DNA from: Rosa chinensis
Lineage: Eukaryota; Streptophyta; Magnoliopsida; Rosales; Rosaceae
NCBI RefSeq assembly: GCF_002994745.2
Contig: NW_020126850.1
Span: 83,161-147,160 of the forward strand
DNA length: 64,000 bases
Direction of reading: 5' to 3'
Shown here: piece after piece, positions 12,611-23,816 of the stretch
Layout of the letters: every line of letters starts with the position of its first letter
How positions within the stretch are numbered: position 1 is the stretch's first letter
Made by a program: the position numbers and the translations under genes
Notes under the pieces: generated by a model
Told to the model about the DNA's origin: nothing
Database searches by the model: none
What the model saw: the letters and a program-made list of their open reading frames with translations, nothing else

Positions 12611-15318
12611 TGATAGGAGCATAAAATGCGACGTTTATAATGTTTAAACCCTATATTTTGCTAAGTTATTTCCTTTATCTTGATCAATTTAACTTAGTTA
12701 GTGTTTTGCAGGTGTAAATGGAGTCTCAAAGTCCAAAAGTGGCTAAGGAAGGCACAAGTGGCGCAGAAATGAAGAAATGGAAGTTCTCCCAGTTTGACTA
12801 GGAAAAGGAATCCTAGTTGGAGTAGGAATCAGAAGCTGACTTGGATTCAAACTCTTAAGTCGCGGAAATTAGAAGTTCTACTTGGACAGGGAAACCCAAT
12901 TCTACTCAAATAAGGAATCCTAGTGTGATAAGGAGTCCCTGTTGGATAAGGATTACTCAAGAAGGTTCCGGAAGAGTGTAGAAGCATCTCGGAAAAGGAA
13001 GCAGTATTCAACTAGGAAACCTACTTGCATATGGAGTTCTACTCATACTAGGAGAGCTATGGAACATTCATGAAGTATCTAGAAGACTCAAGAAGACCAT
13101 ATGCCGTACACATGGAAGAGAAAGCAACAAGAGATTCGAATTACAAAGCAATGTGGAATTTGGACTTCTTGTTGAGTAAGGATTGGAATTTCGTGAGATT
13201 CTTGAGGGTTCTTGAAGGTTCTTGACGTTTCTACTTCATAATAGGCGTGCAAGGCATGTGAGAGGCATGTGATGTGAAGGAAAACCGAATTGGACTCAAC
13301 TTGTGCATTAAAAGTCAAATCCATTACAGATTCGGAAATCTGCCTGTGCAGATCAGTCAACTTCAACGGAGTGTCATAAATCGTTCAGAGCTCAGAAAAT
13401 TATGATCTTTATATGGTTGGAAAGCTACGGATGTCTAGTTTCCAGAGCGTTTTACGGTTCATCAATAGCTATTTTCTAGAGGAAGTTATGGCCGTTTTAG
13501 TGGACTGAGGTCAATCCTGCCGGAAATCTGTTTTGGGAGAAAGAAGTCCTAAATCAACACGAACTAAGAGAAACCAAGTAGAAACGAATTGGGAGTGCCT
13601 TGAGACGTTCTACTATATATACCTTGTGTATTAGACGTTCAGGGGTCGCACATTATTCTCCACAATTTCGTTTCTCACCGGTTTGCTCTTGAGTTTCAGG
13701 TTTTCGCTACTTCAAGTTCCTAGCCGTGCCATCCTCCATCTTTGCCGTGATCTTCACCTTGTGCCACCACCTTGGATCTGCTTTGGGTCTTTGGGACGTG
13801 ATCAAGGGTTGTTCTACCATCTTCCCTATGTTTTCTTCACGGTTTAGTATGCTTGTAGTTGTAATTTTCTGTTTTGATTCTTTTAAGAGTGAAACCGAAA
13901 CTATGAGTTAACAATCTGATTTTTGAATGCAATTTTGATGTTCTTTTCAATGATTGATTGGTTTATGTGTGTTTGATCTTTATTAGTTGCCGAAATATGG
14001 AATGATAATCTGGTTTTGTTTTATGGAGAACTTTTATGTGTTCTTGTTCTTTGGTGCTCAACATAGAATGATTGCATGTAATTGGAGCTAGTAATTAGGT
14101 GAACGCTTGTTGATCCTAGTTCAATATGGTAGTAAAGGCTTTGTACAAAGGTCGAGATCAGATTATGCATGTAATGAAAAGACTTGCTTTGAGTACTTGA
14201 ATTTGCATGTTTATTGACTAAACTTTCACTTGTTCTTAATGATTTGAATGCATGAGATCATGAGTTGCTTTGATTGTGTGATACTTGCATTTGAATTATA
14301 TTGTTTAGGCGCTTGTTCTACTCAATTGTGTAAAGGGAAGTCATATAAGGGACATCGGGCGCTTGTAACTTTGTTTCTTGGTTGATATCGTTCCATGGTA
14401 ACTAAAAGATTAAAGATTGCATGAATGGATTGTTCTTGATTAATTCTTGAAAAATTGTTCTTCGAAAATTCTTCTTTTCCCACCTATGTAAATAAACGTT
14501 TTTGTTCTTGATTATTTTCTGAAAAATTTATGTTTTCAATCTTCAAAAACCCCCCATCTTTATGTTTTCTTGTTTGTGTAAATAAAGAAAATTAACTTAG
14601 AATTTTTAGGTAGCATGTTCATATAAATAATAAAATAAAAATAAAAATAAAATAAAAATAAATGTTTTTAAATTCGTGAATAGTGAGTCCGTGAATAGTA
14701 AATATGTGTTAGTGTTTTCTAGGAATTATTTTGGTGGTTTTTAGGGATTTGTTTTGTGTTTTTTAGGAGTTCCTAAATTTTAGGGATTCTTTGGTGTTTT
14801 ATAGGAAAAGTAGTTAGAGTTAGTTTTGACTTAGTATTTTGTGTTTGACTTAGTCAATAATTTGTTTTCTTAGTAATTAAGTAATCCTAATTAGTATATA
14901 ACTAGGAATCCTTGTTGTATATGGTTTTCTAATATGATATGGATTTGTAAAATGTATTTAAATAGGAGTAGGATTTCCATAACCTTTTCTAACTCAAATT
15001 CTCTCTTTCTTTCGAATTCTATGTATATATATACTTGTATATTTTGTTGTTCTCTCATTCCTTGCTCTCTAATTCGTGATACATGTATGTGTGCTCTCTA
15101 ATTCTTTGTTGTTCCTTTGTTGTTTCGAAAATCTATGCATGCTTGTACTTGTAAAAATTCTAATTTTCGTGAAACTTGTAAATTTGTATATTCTTGTCTT
15201 TAATTTGTTTCTCACATGTTAGCACCCTCAATCCCCGGTTTAGAACGATCCCTGCTTACTCTATACTAACGCTCGACATTTTCAGGGTTTAAATTGGCGA
15301 ATGCTTTTGCACGTATCA
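12611..15318 (+). repeat. 5' LTR of E1 (2708 bp)
   Basis: It starts TGATAGGAGCATAAAATG and ends TTGCACGTATCA, with the primer binding site 5 bp further on. It is about 360 bp longer than solo LTR S3 of the same family. Near the 3' end are TTAGCACCCTCAATCCCCGG (15221-15240) and CAGGGTT, shared by all LTRs in the window. Confidence 0.92.
13614..13621 (+). promoter_or_regulatory. Putative TATA box in the E1 5' LTR
   Basis: TATATATA lies about 1 kb into the LTR and is followed by C/T-rich sequence. It sits in the corresponding place to the TATA boxes of the alpha LTRs, so it probably marks the U3/R border. The start site itself is not visible. Confidence 0.55.
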
Positions 15319-15323
15319 ATTTT

Positions 15324-15341
15324 TGGCGCCGTTGCCGGGGA
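15324..15341 (+). other. Primer binding site of E1 (tRNA-Asp)
   Basis: TGGCGCCGTTGCCGGGGA is complementary to the 3' end of plant tRNA-Asp(GUC) including CCA. This primer is typical of plant Athila/Tat-type Ty3/gypsy elements. Confidence 0.92.
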
Positions 15342-16308
15342 TTGAAAAGTCTTCATGTGATGAAAACGCCACTAAGGTATGATTTTGGTAAGGGATTTTG
15401 AACTATTATGGAATAGGTGAAGTCTCGTTTGTTGATATTAGCCTTAACCCCTTATTAGCACCTGATTCAGGTCTTTTAAGGTTGAGGGCGGCTTTTATTA
15501 ACACTTGAAAAATGTCTTGCACTTAGGCCTTTTCTTATCTAAGTAAGTATAGCCTATGTGAAATGGTGACTAGGAAGGGGACAACGTCCATGATGGGTTT
15601 TGAATCCAGAAGTGCAATCAAACGAGCCTAAACCACTATGTGGGAGTAGCTTGTGCCAAAATGGTTTCTACCTCTCGTGTTCGTCCTCCCCCGCACTGGC
15701 CATTTCAGTAAGGTTGCCCAAAGGATTTGAGAAGAAATATGTGTGGAGGCAAGGACTTGGGCCGCACGTCCAAAACAATGGTTCATTATGTCTTATTGAA
15801 GTCATACACTTAAACAATTTTCGAAAGAATTGGTTTTGGTAAGAAGGATGTGAGTCATAACGGAATAGGTGAGAGTTCTTTTATTAATACTTGTCAATCA
15901 ACTCCTTTTATCTCTGCGGCGCACCTTAGTAACACAGGGTGTCTAGGTTGATTGGATACGAGAAGTGCTTACAAGAGGGCCAAAACCACTATGTGGGAGT
16001 AGCTCCGCCAAAATCGTTCCTCTACTACCTGGCTCTGTGCCAAAAGAGTTACCAAAAGATAAAGGGGGGGGGGGAGACTTGTATTAACATTAGAATCTCT
16101 GGGCCGCACGTCCAAACCTTGACTTGCAAAACTCTTATTGAAATTGGTTAAGTCGAAAATTGTAGAAGATTGTAACTAACCACTATAAAATTTTCGTTGG
16201 CCTTGTGTATACTTGTTTATATGTGACGTTTTTGATGTGTGTACCTTGGTCCACGTCTTGTTTATATCTTACTAACTATATTCTTTCATTCTATAACAGG
16301 ATCAATGA
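15342..16308 (+). other. Untranslated leader of E1 with two diverged modules
   Basis: A 967-bp leader with no significant reading frame. A module with GAATAGGTGAAGTC, TTGAGGGCGGC, ATGTGGGAGTAGC and TTGGGCCGCACGTCC appears at about 15405-15775, and a more diverged copy at about 15860-16110. A run of 11 G lies at about 16064-16074. The same module occurs in the alpha leaders. Confidence 0.75.
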
Positions 16309-18987
16309 ATGTCTGGATCGTCTGAACCACCCAAGTACACCAAAACGCCCCTCCACGTCATTCAAGCACGGATTGAAAAGCTTAAGAAAAACTCGGATCT
16401 CTTTGACGTCCAAGTTACCACTCCACTTCAATTTCGTGAGCTTCAATTAGATAGTGAAGGGAATAGAGTAGAGGGAGGATCAGAAGCTTCTGACACTTCA
16501 GTTGTTCCATCACCACACCAAACGCCACCTCCATCACCTCGTGCACTCTTAGTCATTCAACCACCACCACCACCAATGGCTCTCACCATCAGGCAACTCT
16601 CTACATCTGTGATCCCACCTGGTGGCGTTCCAACTTGTATAACCTACCCTGCTGCAGCTGAGGGGGCAACAGCTGATTTTGAATTGAAGTCTGGGCTACT
16701 TCATCGTCTTCCTACATTCCATGGACTCTCTATGGAAGATCCCAACAACCACTTGATGGAATTTCAGTTCATCTGCACTAGCATGAAGCCTCAAGGAGCT
16801 GATGAGCATATTTTGAAGTTGAAGGCCTTCCCATTTTCGTTGGCTGACAAGGCAAAGCAATGGCTTTATGAATTGCCAAGTGGACGGATTACATCTTGGG
16901 CTGATATGATGAAGGCGTTTCTTGAGAAGTATTTCCCTACATCTCGCATCATCATGCTTAGGAAGAAGATAAGTGGAATCCAACAAGGGCAAATTGAGTC
17001 CTACGCAGATTACTATGAAAGGTTCAAGTCTCTCACCACTCAATGCCCTCAACATGGCATGAAGGATGAGACCTTGCTCACTTGTTTTTATGATGGACTC
17101 ACCAACTTGGAAAGAGACATTCTAGATGCAGCTTCTGGTGGATCGTTTGTTGACAAGGAGCCTGCGGCTGGAATGATCCTTATTGAGAATAGGGCCTTGA
17201 ATCAACAACAATATGGAAGCTCTAGGCCCAAATCAACCACCACACGTGAAAGGGTCCATGAGGTAAGTACTTTAGCTCAACTGGAGGATAAAATTAACAA
17301 ACTTACTTCTCTTGTGTCCCAGGGTTCACATGGACAAGTCATGGTGTGTGGAGTTTGTTCTACGCAAGGGCATGCGTCTAACCAATGCCCTCAACTCATG
17401 GAGGAAGGAGGACAAGAAGGTGTCAACGCCATAGGTTTCCAACAAGGGTACCAACGTCCTAGGAATGATCCATATTCGAATACTTACAATCCTGGATGGA
17501 GGGATCACCCTAATTTTCGTTGGAAGGACAATGAGAACGTTCAAAGTGCACCTCAAGGCTTCCAACCACGTCCTCAAGGCTTTTATCAAAAGCCTCAACC
17601 TCCTAACCCTACTCCTTTCAATTCGAATTTTAATTCAAATGCTTCTTCTTCTTCTTCTAATGATGAATTGATCCGAACTCTAACTAAGTCTACTCAAGCT
17701 TTAATTGCAGGTCAAACTCATCATGGGAATCAAATCAATGCTATATCTACGGATGTGAATGAGATGAAGAAGCAAATGAGTCAAGTTGTGGAGTTTATGG
17801 GTAAGTTTCATGAGCAAGGTAAACTACCAAGTGGTACCATCCCAAATCCTCACTTTGAGCAAGCCAAAGTCGTCACTACAAGGAGTGGTAAGACCCTTGT
17901 AGATCCTCCAACGCCTCCCAAAAAGATCTCAACGTCCATTTTAGAGGAGGAGGATGACCCTGCAACGTCTAAGGCTCATGTGACACCTCCTACTGCAGAA
18001 CCGAAACCTAAAGGACAAGTTTCTAACTCTTTCAATTCGGTTATTGCTAATCCATCTTCTTCTCCTTTGCCTTTCCCAAGCAGATATGCTAGATCCAAGA
18101 AAGATGAGGCCGAAAAGGCCATCTTGGAGACCTTCAAGAAAGTGCAAATCAACATCCCTCTCCTTGAGGCCATTAAGCAAATTCCTAAGTATGCCAAATT
18201 CTTGAAAGAGCTTTGCACCACAAGGAGACAAAACCGTGAGAGAGAAGTGGTGAAGGTAAGTGAGAACGTCTCAGCTGTGCTTCAACGCAAAATGCCTGAC
18301 AAATGTAAGGATCCAGGGAGTTTTTCTATCCCTTGTGTTATTGGAACCACTAGATTCGAAAATGCCATGCTAGACTTAGGTGCTTCTATAAATGTCATGC
18401 CTTATTCTGTTTATGAAACTCTAGGTCTAGGTGAGCTTAAACATGATAATGTTATTATTCAGTTGGCAGATCGATCTAATGCATACCCTAAGGGGTTAGT
18501 TGAGGATGTACTTGTGCAGGTGGGTGAGCTAATCTTTCCAGCTGATTTTTACGTCCTAGAGATGGAGGAGCCTTCTCCAAAGTCAACGCCACTTTTGCTA
18601 GGTCGTCCCTTCATGAGGACGACTAGGACTAAAATTGATGTGTATTCTGGCACCTTGTCAATGGAATTCGATGGAGAAGTTGTTGGCTTTAACATTTTCG
18701 AAGCTATGAGGTATCCCCTAAGTGATTTTCAATCATGTTTTTCTATTGATATACTTGATAAACTTGCGCAGAAATTCATGGAGATTATGGAGGATGATGC
18801 CATGGCTTCAACCATTGCAAGTGGCGTTGGCATTCTTGAGAATGGCGCCACCATACCTAAGGAAGAGCTCACGGATTCTTATGAATCCATCCACCTAGAA
18901 AACGTTGCTTCTCTTGAGGCAACGACCTATGTAGGTAAGTCAAGTCCTTCTTTTTCACTTTCCGTCTCTACTAATAAACCTTTATGA
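16309..18987 (+). CDS. Gag-protease part of the E1 polyprotein, truncated by insertion of E2
   Basis: Retrotransposon structural protein with the start of Pol. The N-terminus is Pro-rich (about residues 65-90). The Gag capsid-type domain covers about residues 135-270, with LKAFPFSLADKAKQWL (171-186) and LEKYFP. A CCHC zinc knuckle, C347-X2-C350-X4-H355-X4-C360, should bind genomic RNA. The aspartic protease motif DLGASINVMP starts near residue 689, with D689 as probable catalytic residue. The frame is open to the insertion point: the last three bases counted (18985-18987) are the TGA of the inserted LTR, so that LTR supplies the stop. Reverse transcriptase and integrase should follow beyond E2. 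No lesion is seen in the 2.67 kb present, so E1 may have been coding when hit. Confidence 0.92.
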   Translation: MSGSSEPPKYTKTPLHVIQARIEKLKKNSDLFDVQVTTPLQFRELQLDSEGNRVEGGSEASDTSVVPSPHQTPPPSPRALLVIQPPPPPMALTIRQLSTSVIPPGGVPTCITYPAAAEGATADFELKSGLLHRLPTFHGLSMEDPNNHLMEFQFICTSMKPQGADEHILKLKAFPFSLADKAKQWLYELPSGRITSWADMMKAFLEKYFPTSRIIMLRKKISGIQQGQIESYADYYERFKSLTTQCPQHGMKDETLLTCFYDGLTNLERDILDAASGGSFVDKEPAAGMILIENRALNQQQYGSSRPKSTTTRERVHEVSTLAQLEDKINKLTSLVSQGSHGQVMVCGVCSTQGHASNQCPQLMEEGGQEGVNAIGFQQGYQRPRNDPYSNTYNPGWRDHPNFRWKDNENVQSAPQGFQPRPQGFYQKPQPPNPTPFNSNFNSNASSSSSNDELIRTLTKSTQALIAGQTHHGNQINAISTDVNEMKKQMSQVVEFMGKFHEQGKLPSGTIPNPHFEQAKVVTTRSGKTLVDPPTPPKKISTSILEEEDDPATSKAHVTPPTAEPKPKGQVSNSFNSVIANPSSSPLPFPSRYARSKKDEAEKAILETFKKVQINIPLLEAIKQIPKYAKFLKELCTTRRQNREREVVKVSENVSAVLQRKMPDKCKDPGSFSIPCVIGTTRFENAMLDLGASINVMPYSVYETLGLGELKHDNVIIQLADRSNAYPKGLVEDVLVQVGELIFPADFYVLEMEEPSPKSTPLLLGRPFMRTTRTKIDVYSGTLSMEFDGEVVGFNIFEAMRYPLSDFQSCFSIDILDKLAQKFMEIMEDDAMASTIASGVGILENGATIPKEELTDSYESIHLENVASLEATTYVGKSSPSFSLSVSTNKPL

Positions 18988-19065
18988 TAGGAGCATTTTA
19001 ATGCGACGTTTTACTTGCTTTTCCCTGCATTTTCTGCGTTATTTCCTTAATAAAACCCTGTTTAG

Positions 19066-19255
19066 GAAAGTTTCCATTCTTTGATTGGGAAAGTTCCTAT
19101 TTGTAGAAAGTTTCTATTTTTGTAGTTTTTATTTATCATTTTTAGAAAGTTTCTATTTTTTAGTAGTTTCTATTTTTCATTTTTAGAAAGTTTCCCACTT
19201 TTCATTTTAGGAAAGTTTCTATTTTTCTTACTAGTTTCTATTTTCAGGTCCTTGT
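19066..19255 (+). repeat. U3 tandem-like array of GAAAGTTTC(T/C)ATTTTT units
   Basis: Some eight degenerate units of GAAAGTTTCTATTTTT spaced 15-30 bp apart fill this part of U3. The same array is found in every alpha LTR, for example 24172-24380, 31577-31785 and, inverted, 1375-1560. Unit number and spacing differ between copies. Repeats upstream of an LTR promoter often act as enhancers; that role here is inference. Confidence 0.7.
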
Positions 19256-20155
19256 CACAAATGAGCTGAAACGAGCTCACAAATGGAGAGAGAAGCTAGC
19301 CAACGTTGGAGGGAGACAAGATGAAGTACAAAGGGAAGCACAAATGAGCAGAAATGAAGAAATGAAGCTTTCCTGGTCCAACCAGGAAACCCTGTCCAGA
19401 AAAGGAAAGCTTGCCAAAACAAAACTCTTGAGCCAACCATGAATGGAGATCGAATTAATGAAGTGACATGGCATGAGAGAAGCTTCTTGAAGACTCTAGA
19501 TGATGACATGGCACAAAGGTGGCGCATGGAGGCCCAAGAACTCTCAAGACTTGTTGGATTTTCGGCAAATGGATCAAAAGCCCACAAAGCCCATGCAATT
19601 AGGGTTTGTGACGAAATGAAGAAACCCTAGAGATGTTTGCCGTCCAAAATGAAGAGAGAAACAAGGAAAATGACGTGGAAAATCAGAAATTAAAAGGAGA
19701 TTTTCTAGGGAGATTTTCTAGGGCTATTTTTGTGGAAATTCATCAAGAGATAAACCCTAGAATATCTTTTGCCGTCCAAGCCAAGAGGAAAAGAAGGAAG
19801 TTGCCGTGTGAATTAAAAGAAAACCCTAGAGAATTCGGCAAGGAGATATTCAAGGGAGAAATAAAAGGAAAGAGAAAAAGGTGGAGACCAAGAAAAGCTC
19901 AAAAGAAGTCTAGATACATTCCTTAATTCCCTAAAGGAAGTTTGGCCGAATTGAACTACAAAAATCAGAATTATATCAAGGGAATTTCGGCAAGATTATT
20001 TAGGGAATTAATATTGGAATTTTGTGATTGGTTGCACCACCTCATAGGGCTTATGTGGCAAGCTATCATTGGAGGAAACTATGTGGCATTTGCAGATTAA
20101 TTCCATGGAAAATAAAGAAGAAATACACGGCTTGGAGACCAAGTTGGCCGTCCCC

Positions 20156-20162
20156 TATATAT
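20156..20162 (+). promoter_or_regulatory. Putative TATA box in the E2 5' LTR
   Basis: CCCCTATATATCC lies about 1.17 kb into the LTR and is followed by CTCTTCTCTCAACG. The motif keeps the same place in the other alpha LTRs, so it is the likely promoter of element RNA. Confidence 0.6.
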
Positions 20163-21317
20163 CCTCCTCTTCTCTCAACGTCAAGAGTTCCCACTTTTAC
20201 GTTTACACTTTGAAAAAAATCAGAAAAACTCTCTCTAGCTAGCCGTGCTCTTCTCCATCCTCTAGGGCAACCACGAAGTTCAAGCAAGGCCAAGGAAGAA
20301 GAGGTCAAGCCGTGCACATCATCCATCACCATCCTTGAAGATTGCTTTCGAAATTCAAGAGACCATTCATCACTTCATTCATCTCATCTTCATCACGGTG
20401 TAATCCGATTCTCCTTGTAACCTTTGCTTTGTAATTTTCGTTGGTTATACCTTAGTTGACACAATTGTTTGAACAAGTATTTATTTCTGGAATTTTATGA
20501 TTAATTGTTTATTTTCATATTCATATATTGTGATTTATGGTTGCTTTTGTGTGAGTGTTTGATTAAATTTGCATGATAGAAATCTTTTGTATGATAATCT
20601 TGAATGGTTCGAAACATTTAGGGTTTTTATGTGAATGTTGCTACGAATTTGAGAACATGGATCAACTTTTTGGTTTTGTGTTCTTGAATCAATAAGTAGT
20701 AAAGGTTTTGTACAAAAACCGAATTTAATCAAAGAAGATTGCAATTAGGTGGACTTTTCCATACTAAGTTGCACATTTGAGTTGATAGCCTTTCTAGGTG
20801 CTTAATGCATTAAACATGACATGATTGACTAGCTTTCTAGGGTTTGATTGCATGTTTGATAGGAGTAATCTAGGTGCTTTCACTTAGGTTAATTAGCATT
20901 GAAAGTAAAATATGGGAAATTGTTTGCTTTTGAACGTTTCACATGATCAACTCCTCTTGCATGACTATGATGAACAATGATGAACTTGAATTGATTTTAA
21001 TTATATGATTTCGGTTTGATCTTTGTTCTTGCATTTCATTTGTATTTTATGTTTTTGCATTTTAATTATTTTGTTAGCTTAGCTTTTATTTTCGAAAAAG
21101 AAAACCAAAATCAAAAATATCCCCCCTTTTCGTAAATATGTATATATTTTGTCATATATTTGTAAATATTATACTTTGTTTTAATTTTAATTGTTTAATT
21201 GTTTGAAAATGACAGGTGTACCCTCAATCCCCGGAATAGAACGATCCCTATTTACTTTATACTACTAATGACATTTCAGGGTTAAATTATGCGCTTGCTT
21301 TTAAGCGCATCAATTTT

Positions 21318-21335
21318 TGGCGCCGTTGCCGGGGA
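21318..21335 (+). other. Primer binding site of E2 (tRNA-Asp)
   Basis: TGGCGCCGTTGCCGGGGA, 5 bp after the LTR end, complementary to the tRNA-Asp 3' end. Confidence 0.93.
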
Positions 21336-22101
21336 TTGAAAAATCACTTGTTAAATATGTGAATATTTGTTTTGTTTATATGTTAATTTAAAAAAAAAAA
21401 AAAAAAAAAATTTACTTGTTAATTAATTTGTAATTGTCGAAAATTAGTAGATTAATTACATAGGTTGTTATTTTTATTGTTGAATGCAAATTCTTATTGT
21501 GAGTTGTAAATTAAAGAAGGAATAGGTGAAGTCGTGTTTATTAATATTGGCCTAAACCCTTATTGGTACCTAGTCCAGGTCCCTTAAGGTTGAGGGCGGC
21601 CTTTATTAACATTCATTGAACTGTCTTCACACTTAGGACCTTTTTCATCCAAGTAAGTATAGCCTATGTGGGGTGGTGTCTAGGAAAGGGGACAACGCTC
21701 ATGACTGGTTCTTGAATTCAGAAGTGCGTGCAAATGGGCCTAAACCACAATGTGGGAGTAGCTCATGCCAAAATGGATTCTACCTCTCGTGGTCGCCCTC
21801 CCCTACCTGGCCATTTCAGTAAGGTTGCCCAAAGGATGTAGGAGGGACTTTGTGTCTAGACGAATATACTTGGGCCGCACGTCCTCTTGATTTACCGCTT
21901 GGAATTGAATTTGAAATCAATGATATATATAACAAATGAAAATATTGTGATTCACTAAGGTATATTGGATTAAACATAGTCTTGAAAAGGGTAGCTGTTT
22001 CAGTCCCATTGCACATCGAGACTCCCTGTTCCCGTACCTAAGTGTTGAAAATAATTGTAAAAAAAAGGAAGAAAAACAATTATTTGTAAGTATTTTCATA
22101 C

Positions 22102-22138
<37 letters not shown>

Positions 22139-23012
22139 AAAATTTGTGACGTTGTGTTTGTTTGTTTGAAAGTTTTGTAAAATGTGTCTAATTTAGTTAA
22201 ACAAAATTAATTATAAATATCGTTAAATTCTTGATTGTTATAAGTGTGTAAAATCGTATGAGTAGATAAGGGCTCTTTTGTTAATATTGGCCTTAACCCT
22301 TCATTAGTGCCTTTCTAAGGTCTTTTGAAGTTGAGGGCGGCTTTTATTAGCATTTGGAGAACTGTCTAACACATGAGTTCTTTTCAAGCTGAGTAAGGGG
22401 CATATAGGTGGTGTCTTAGGTTGAGACCCTGGGTGATGGGTTCAAATTGGATCTCAGAGATACTATAGACCGTGCGTAAACCACAATGTGGGAGTAGCCA
22501 ATAGGGGCCTAAACCTCAATGAGGGAGTAGCCTCCGTAGTGTCACCAAAATGAGTCCTCCCTCTCACTTACCTCTTAATCTGGCCATCTAGCCTTCTGAA
22601 ACAAAGGAAAGCGACTTATGTCTAGGCGACTATCCCTAGATCGTATCTCACCAATAGTAGTGGTTTCTATTGGGCTCGACTTACAACTTGTAATCAATTG
22701 AGATATTAACTTTATTTTGTAAAGATAATAAGATACTTGAACATGACCTCCACTTGTAAATTGTGTTGTTTTGTACATTTTATACTTGTATAAACTTCTT
22801 ACGTGGTTTATTTGTGAAAAGATTATGGATAGTTTGTAATTTATACTTCTCTTTATACTTGTATAAATCATTAATAGTAAAGTCGTGAATAGTAACTTGT
22901 GAATAGTGACTCGTGAATAGTAAGGTTGATGTATAAATCACTAATTTGTAATTAGTTTACTTTATACTTTGCTAACTTCTTTGAATTCTGATGATGTTCA
23001 GGAATCCTATGA
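21336..23012 (+). other. Untranslated leader of E2 with duplicated module and poly-A tracts
   Basis: A 1.68-kb leader without a significant frame. Module 1 (about 21515-21880) and module 2 (about 22255-22640) share TTAATATTGGCC, TTGAGGGCGGC and AATGTGGGAGTAGC. Poly-A tracts lie near 21390 and 22100-22140. Three direct repeats of GTGAATAGT(A/G)A occur at about 22884-22922, shortly before gag. Confidence 0.8.
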
Positions 23013-23816
23013 ATGACCGAGCCTTTTAGACCATCTACAATAAAGGAAATTGAAGCAAGGCTCGCTCGTTTGAAGGGTCCTTCACTCCTTGAGTTCACAA
23101 GCCCTTCCCCTTCAACATACAAAGAGTACACATTTAACGAGCAAGGGAAGAGGACCTACTGTTCTGAGGAGTCTACATCACCTACACCAAGTCCATCTCC
23201 TCCTTCACGTTCACCTTCACCCGTGGTTTCGTCCAACTCTACACCACCTTCACCACCACCTGAAGAAGTCGAAGAAGAGAGAATGGCATCTATTAGGGAA
23301 CTCTCCACCGCAACTGTTGAAGGAGGGCCCCCTACAGGCATAGTATACCCTGCCCCTGCAGCTGGAAGACAGGCAGAGTTCGAGCTTAAGAGTGGATTGT
23401 TGCACAAGCTCCCTATCTTCCATGGACTTAATATGGAGGATGCCAACAAGCACATTCGAGAATTTCAATCTGTTTGTGCAAACATGCAACCACAAGGGGC
23501 AGATGAAAATCTTCTGAAGATGAGAGCATTTCCATTCTCTCTAGCTGATAGAGCCAAGGATTGGCTATATGAACTTCCTACAGGACGTATCACTTCATGG
23601 GAGACAATGAGAAAGGCCTTCTTGGAGAAATACTTCCCAGCTTCTAAGGTCATCACACTCAGGAAGAAGCTTAGTGGAATAGAGCAGGCCCATGATGAGT
23701 CCTATGCTGCGTACTATGAGAGGTTCAACTCCCTACTTGCACAATGTCCTCAACACCAGATGAAGGATGAGACCCTACTTACATGCTTTTACGAAGGACT
23801 CTTACCCTTGGAAAGG
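23013..23816 (+). pseudogene. Gag N-terminal part of E2, interrupted by E3
   Basis: 268 codons from ATGACCGAGCC, chosen because all alpha copies start here (28139, 42347 on the minus strand, 62795). It has a Ser/Pro-rich region (about residues 55-85) and the Gag capsid-type domain with LKMRAFPFSLADRAKDWLYE. The frame ends at GAAAGG, where E3 is inserted; the next codons resume at 53191 after the AAAGG duplication. This half is intact in frame. Confidence 0.9.

Larger units (their letters stand above)
12611..18984 (+). mobile_element. Element E1, family beta Ty3/gypsy retrotransposon, left part
   Basis: Parts in order: 5' LTR (12611-15318), primer binding site (15324-15341), leader (15342-16308) and a gag-protease reading frame (16309 onward). 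It inserted into LTR L1; the 5 bp before it are AAAGC (12606-12610), and the matching copy should lie beyond the window. At 18985 it is interrupted by alpha element E2. Its reverse transcriptase, integrase and 3' LTR are not in the window and are expected to the right of E2. Confidence 0.88.
18985..21312 (+). repeat. 5' LTR of E2 (2328 bp)
   Basis: Runs from TGATAGGAGCATTTT to AAGCGCATCA. It contains U3 repeats (19066-19255), a TATA box (20156-20162), the shared block ACCCTCAATCCCCGG before its end, and a terminal hairpin TGCGCTT...AAGCGCA. Confidence 0.93.

Noticed and set aside
16064..16074. Run of 11 G in the E1 leader as a possible polypurine tract or quadruplex
   Set aside because: It lacks further G runs nearby for a quadruplex and is absent from the other leaders; probably a slippage tract.
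22884..22922. Three GTGAATAGT repeats before gag as a ribosome binding or regulatory array
   Set aside because: They recur in all alpha leaders, but similar words also occur in the beta LTR near 14677; nothing shows a function, so I only noted them in the leader entry.
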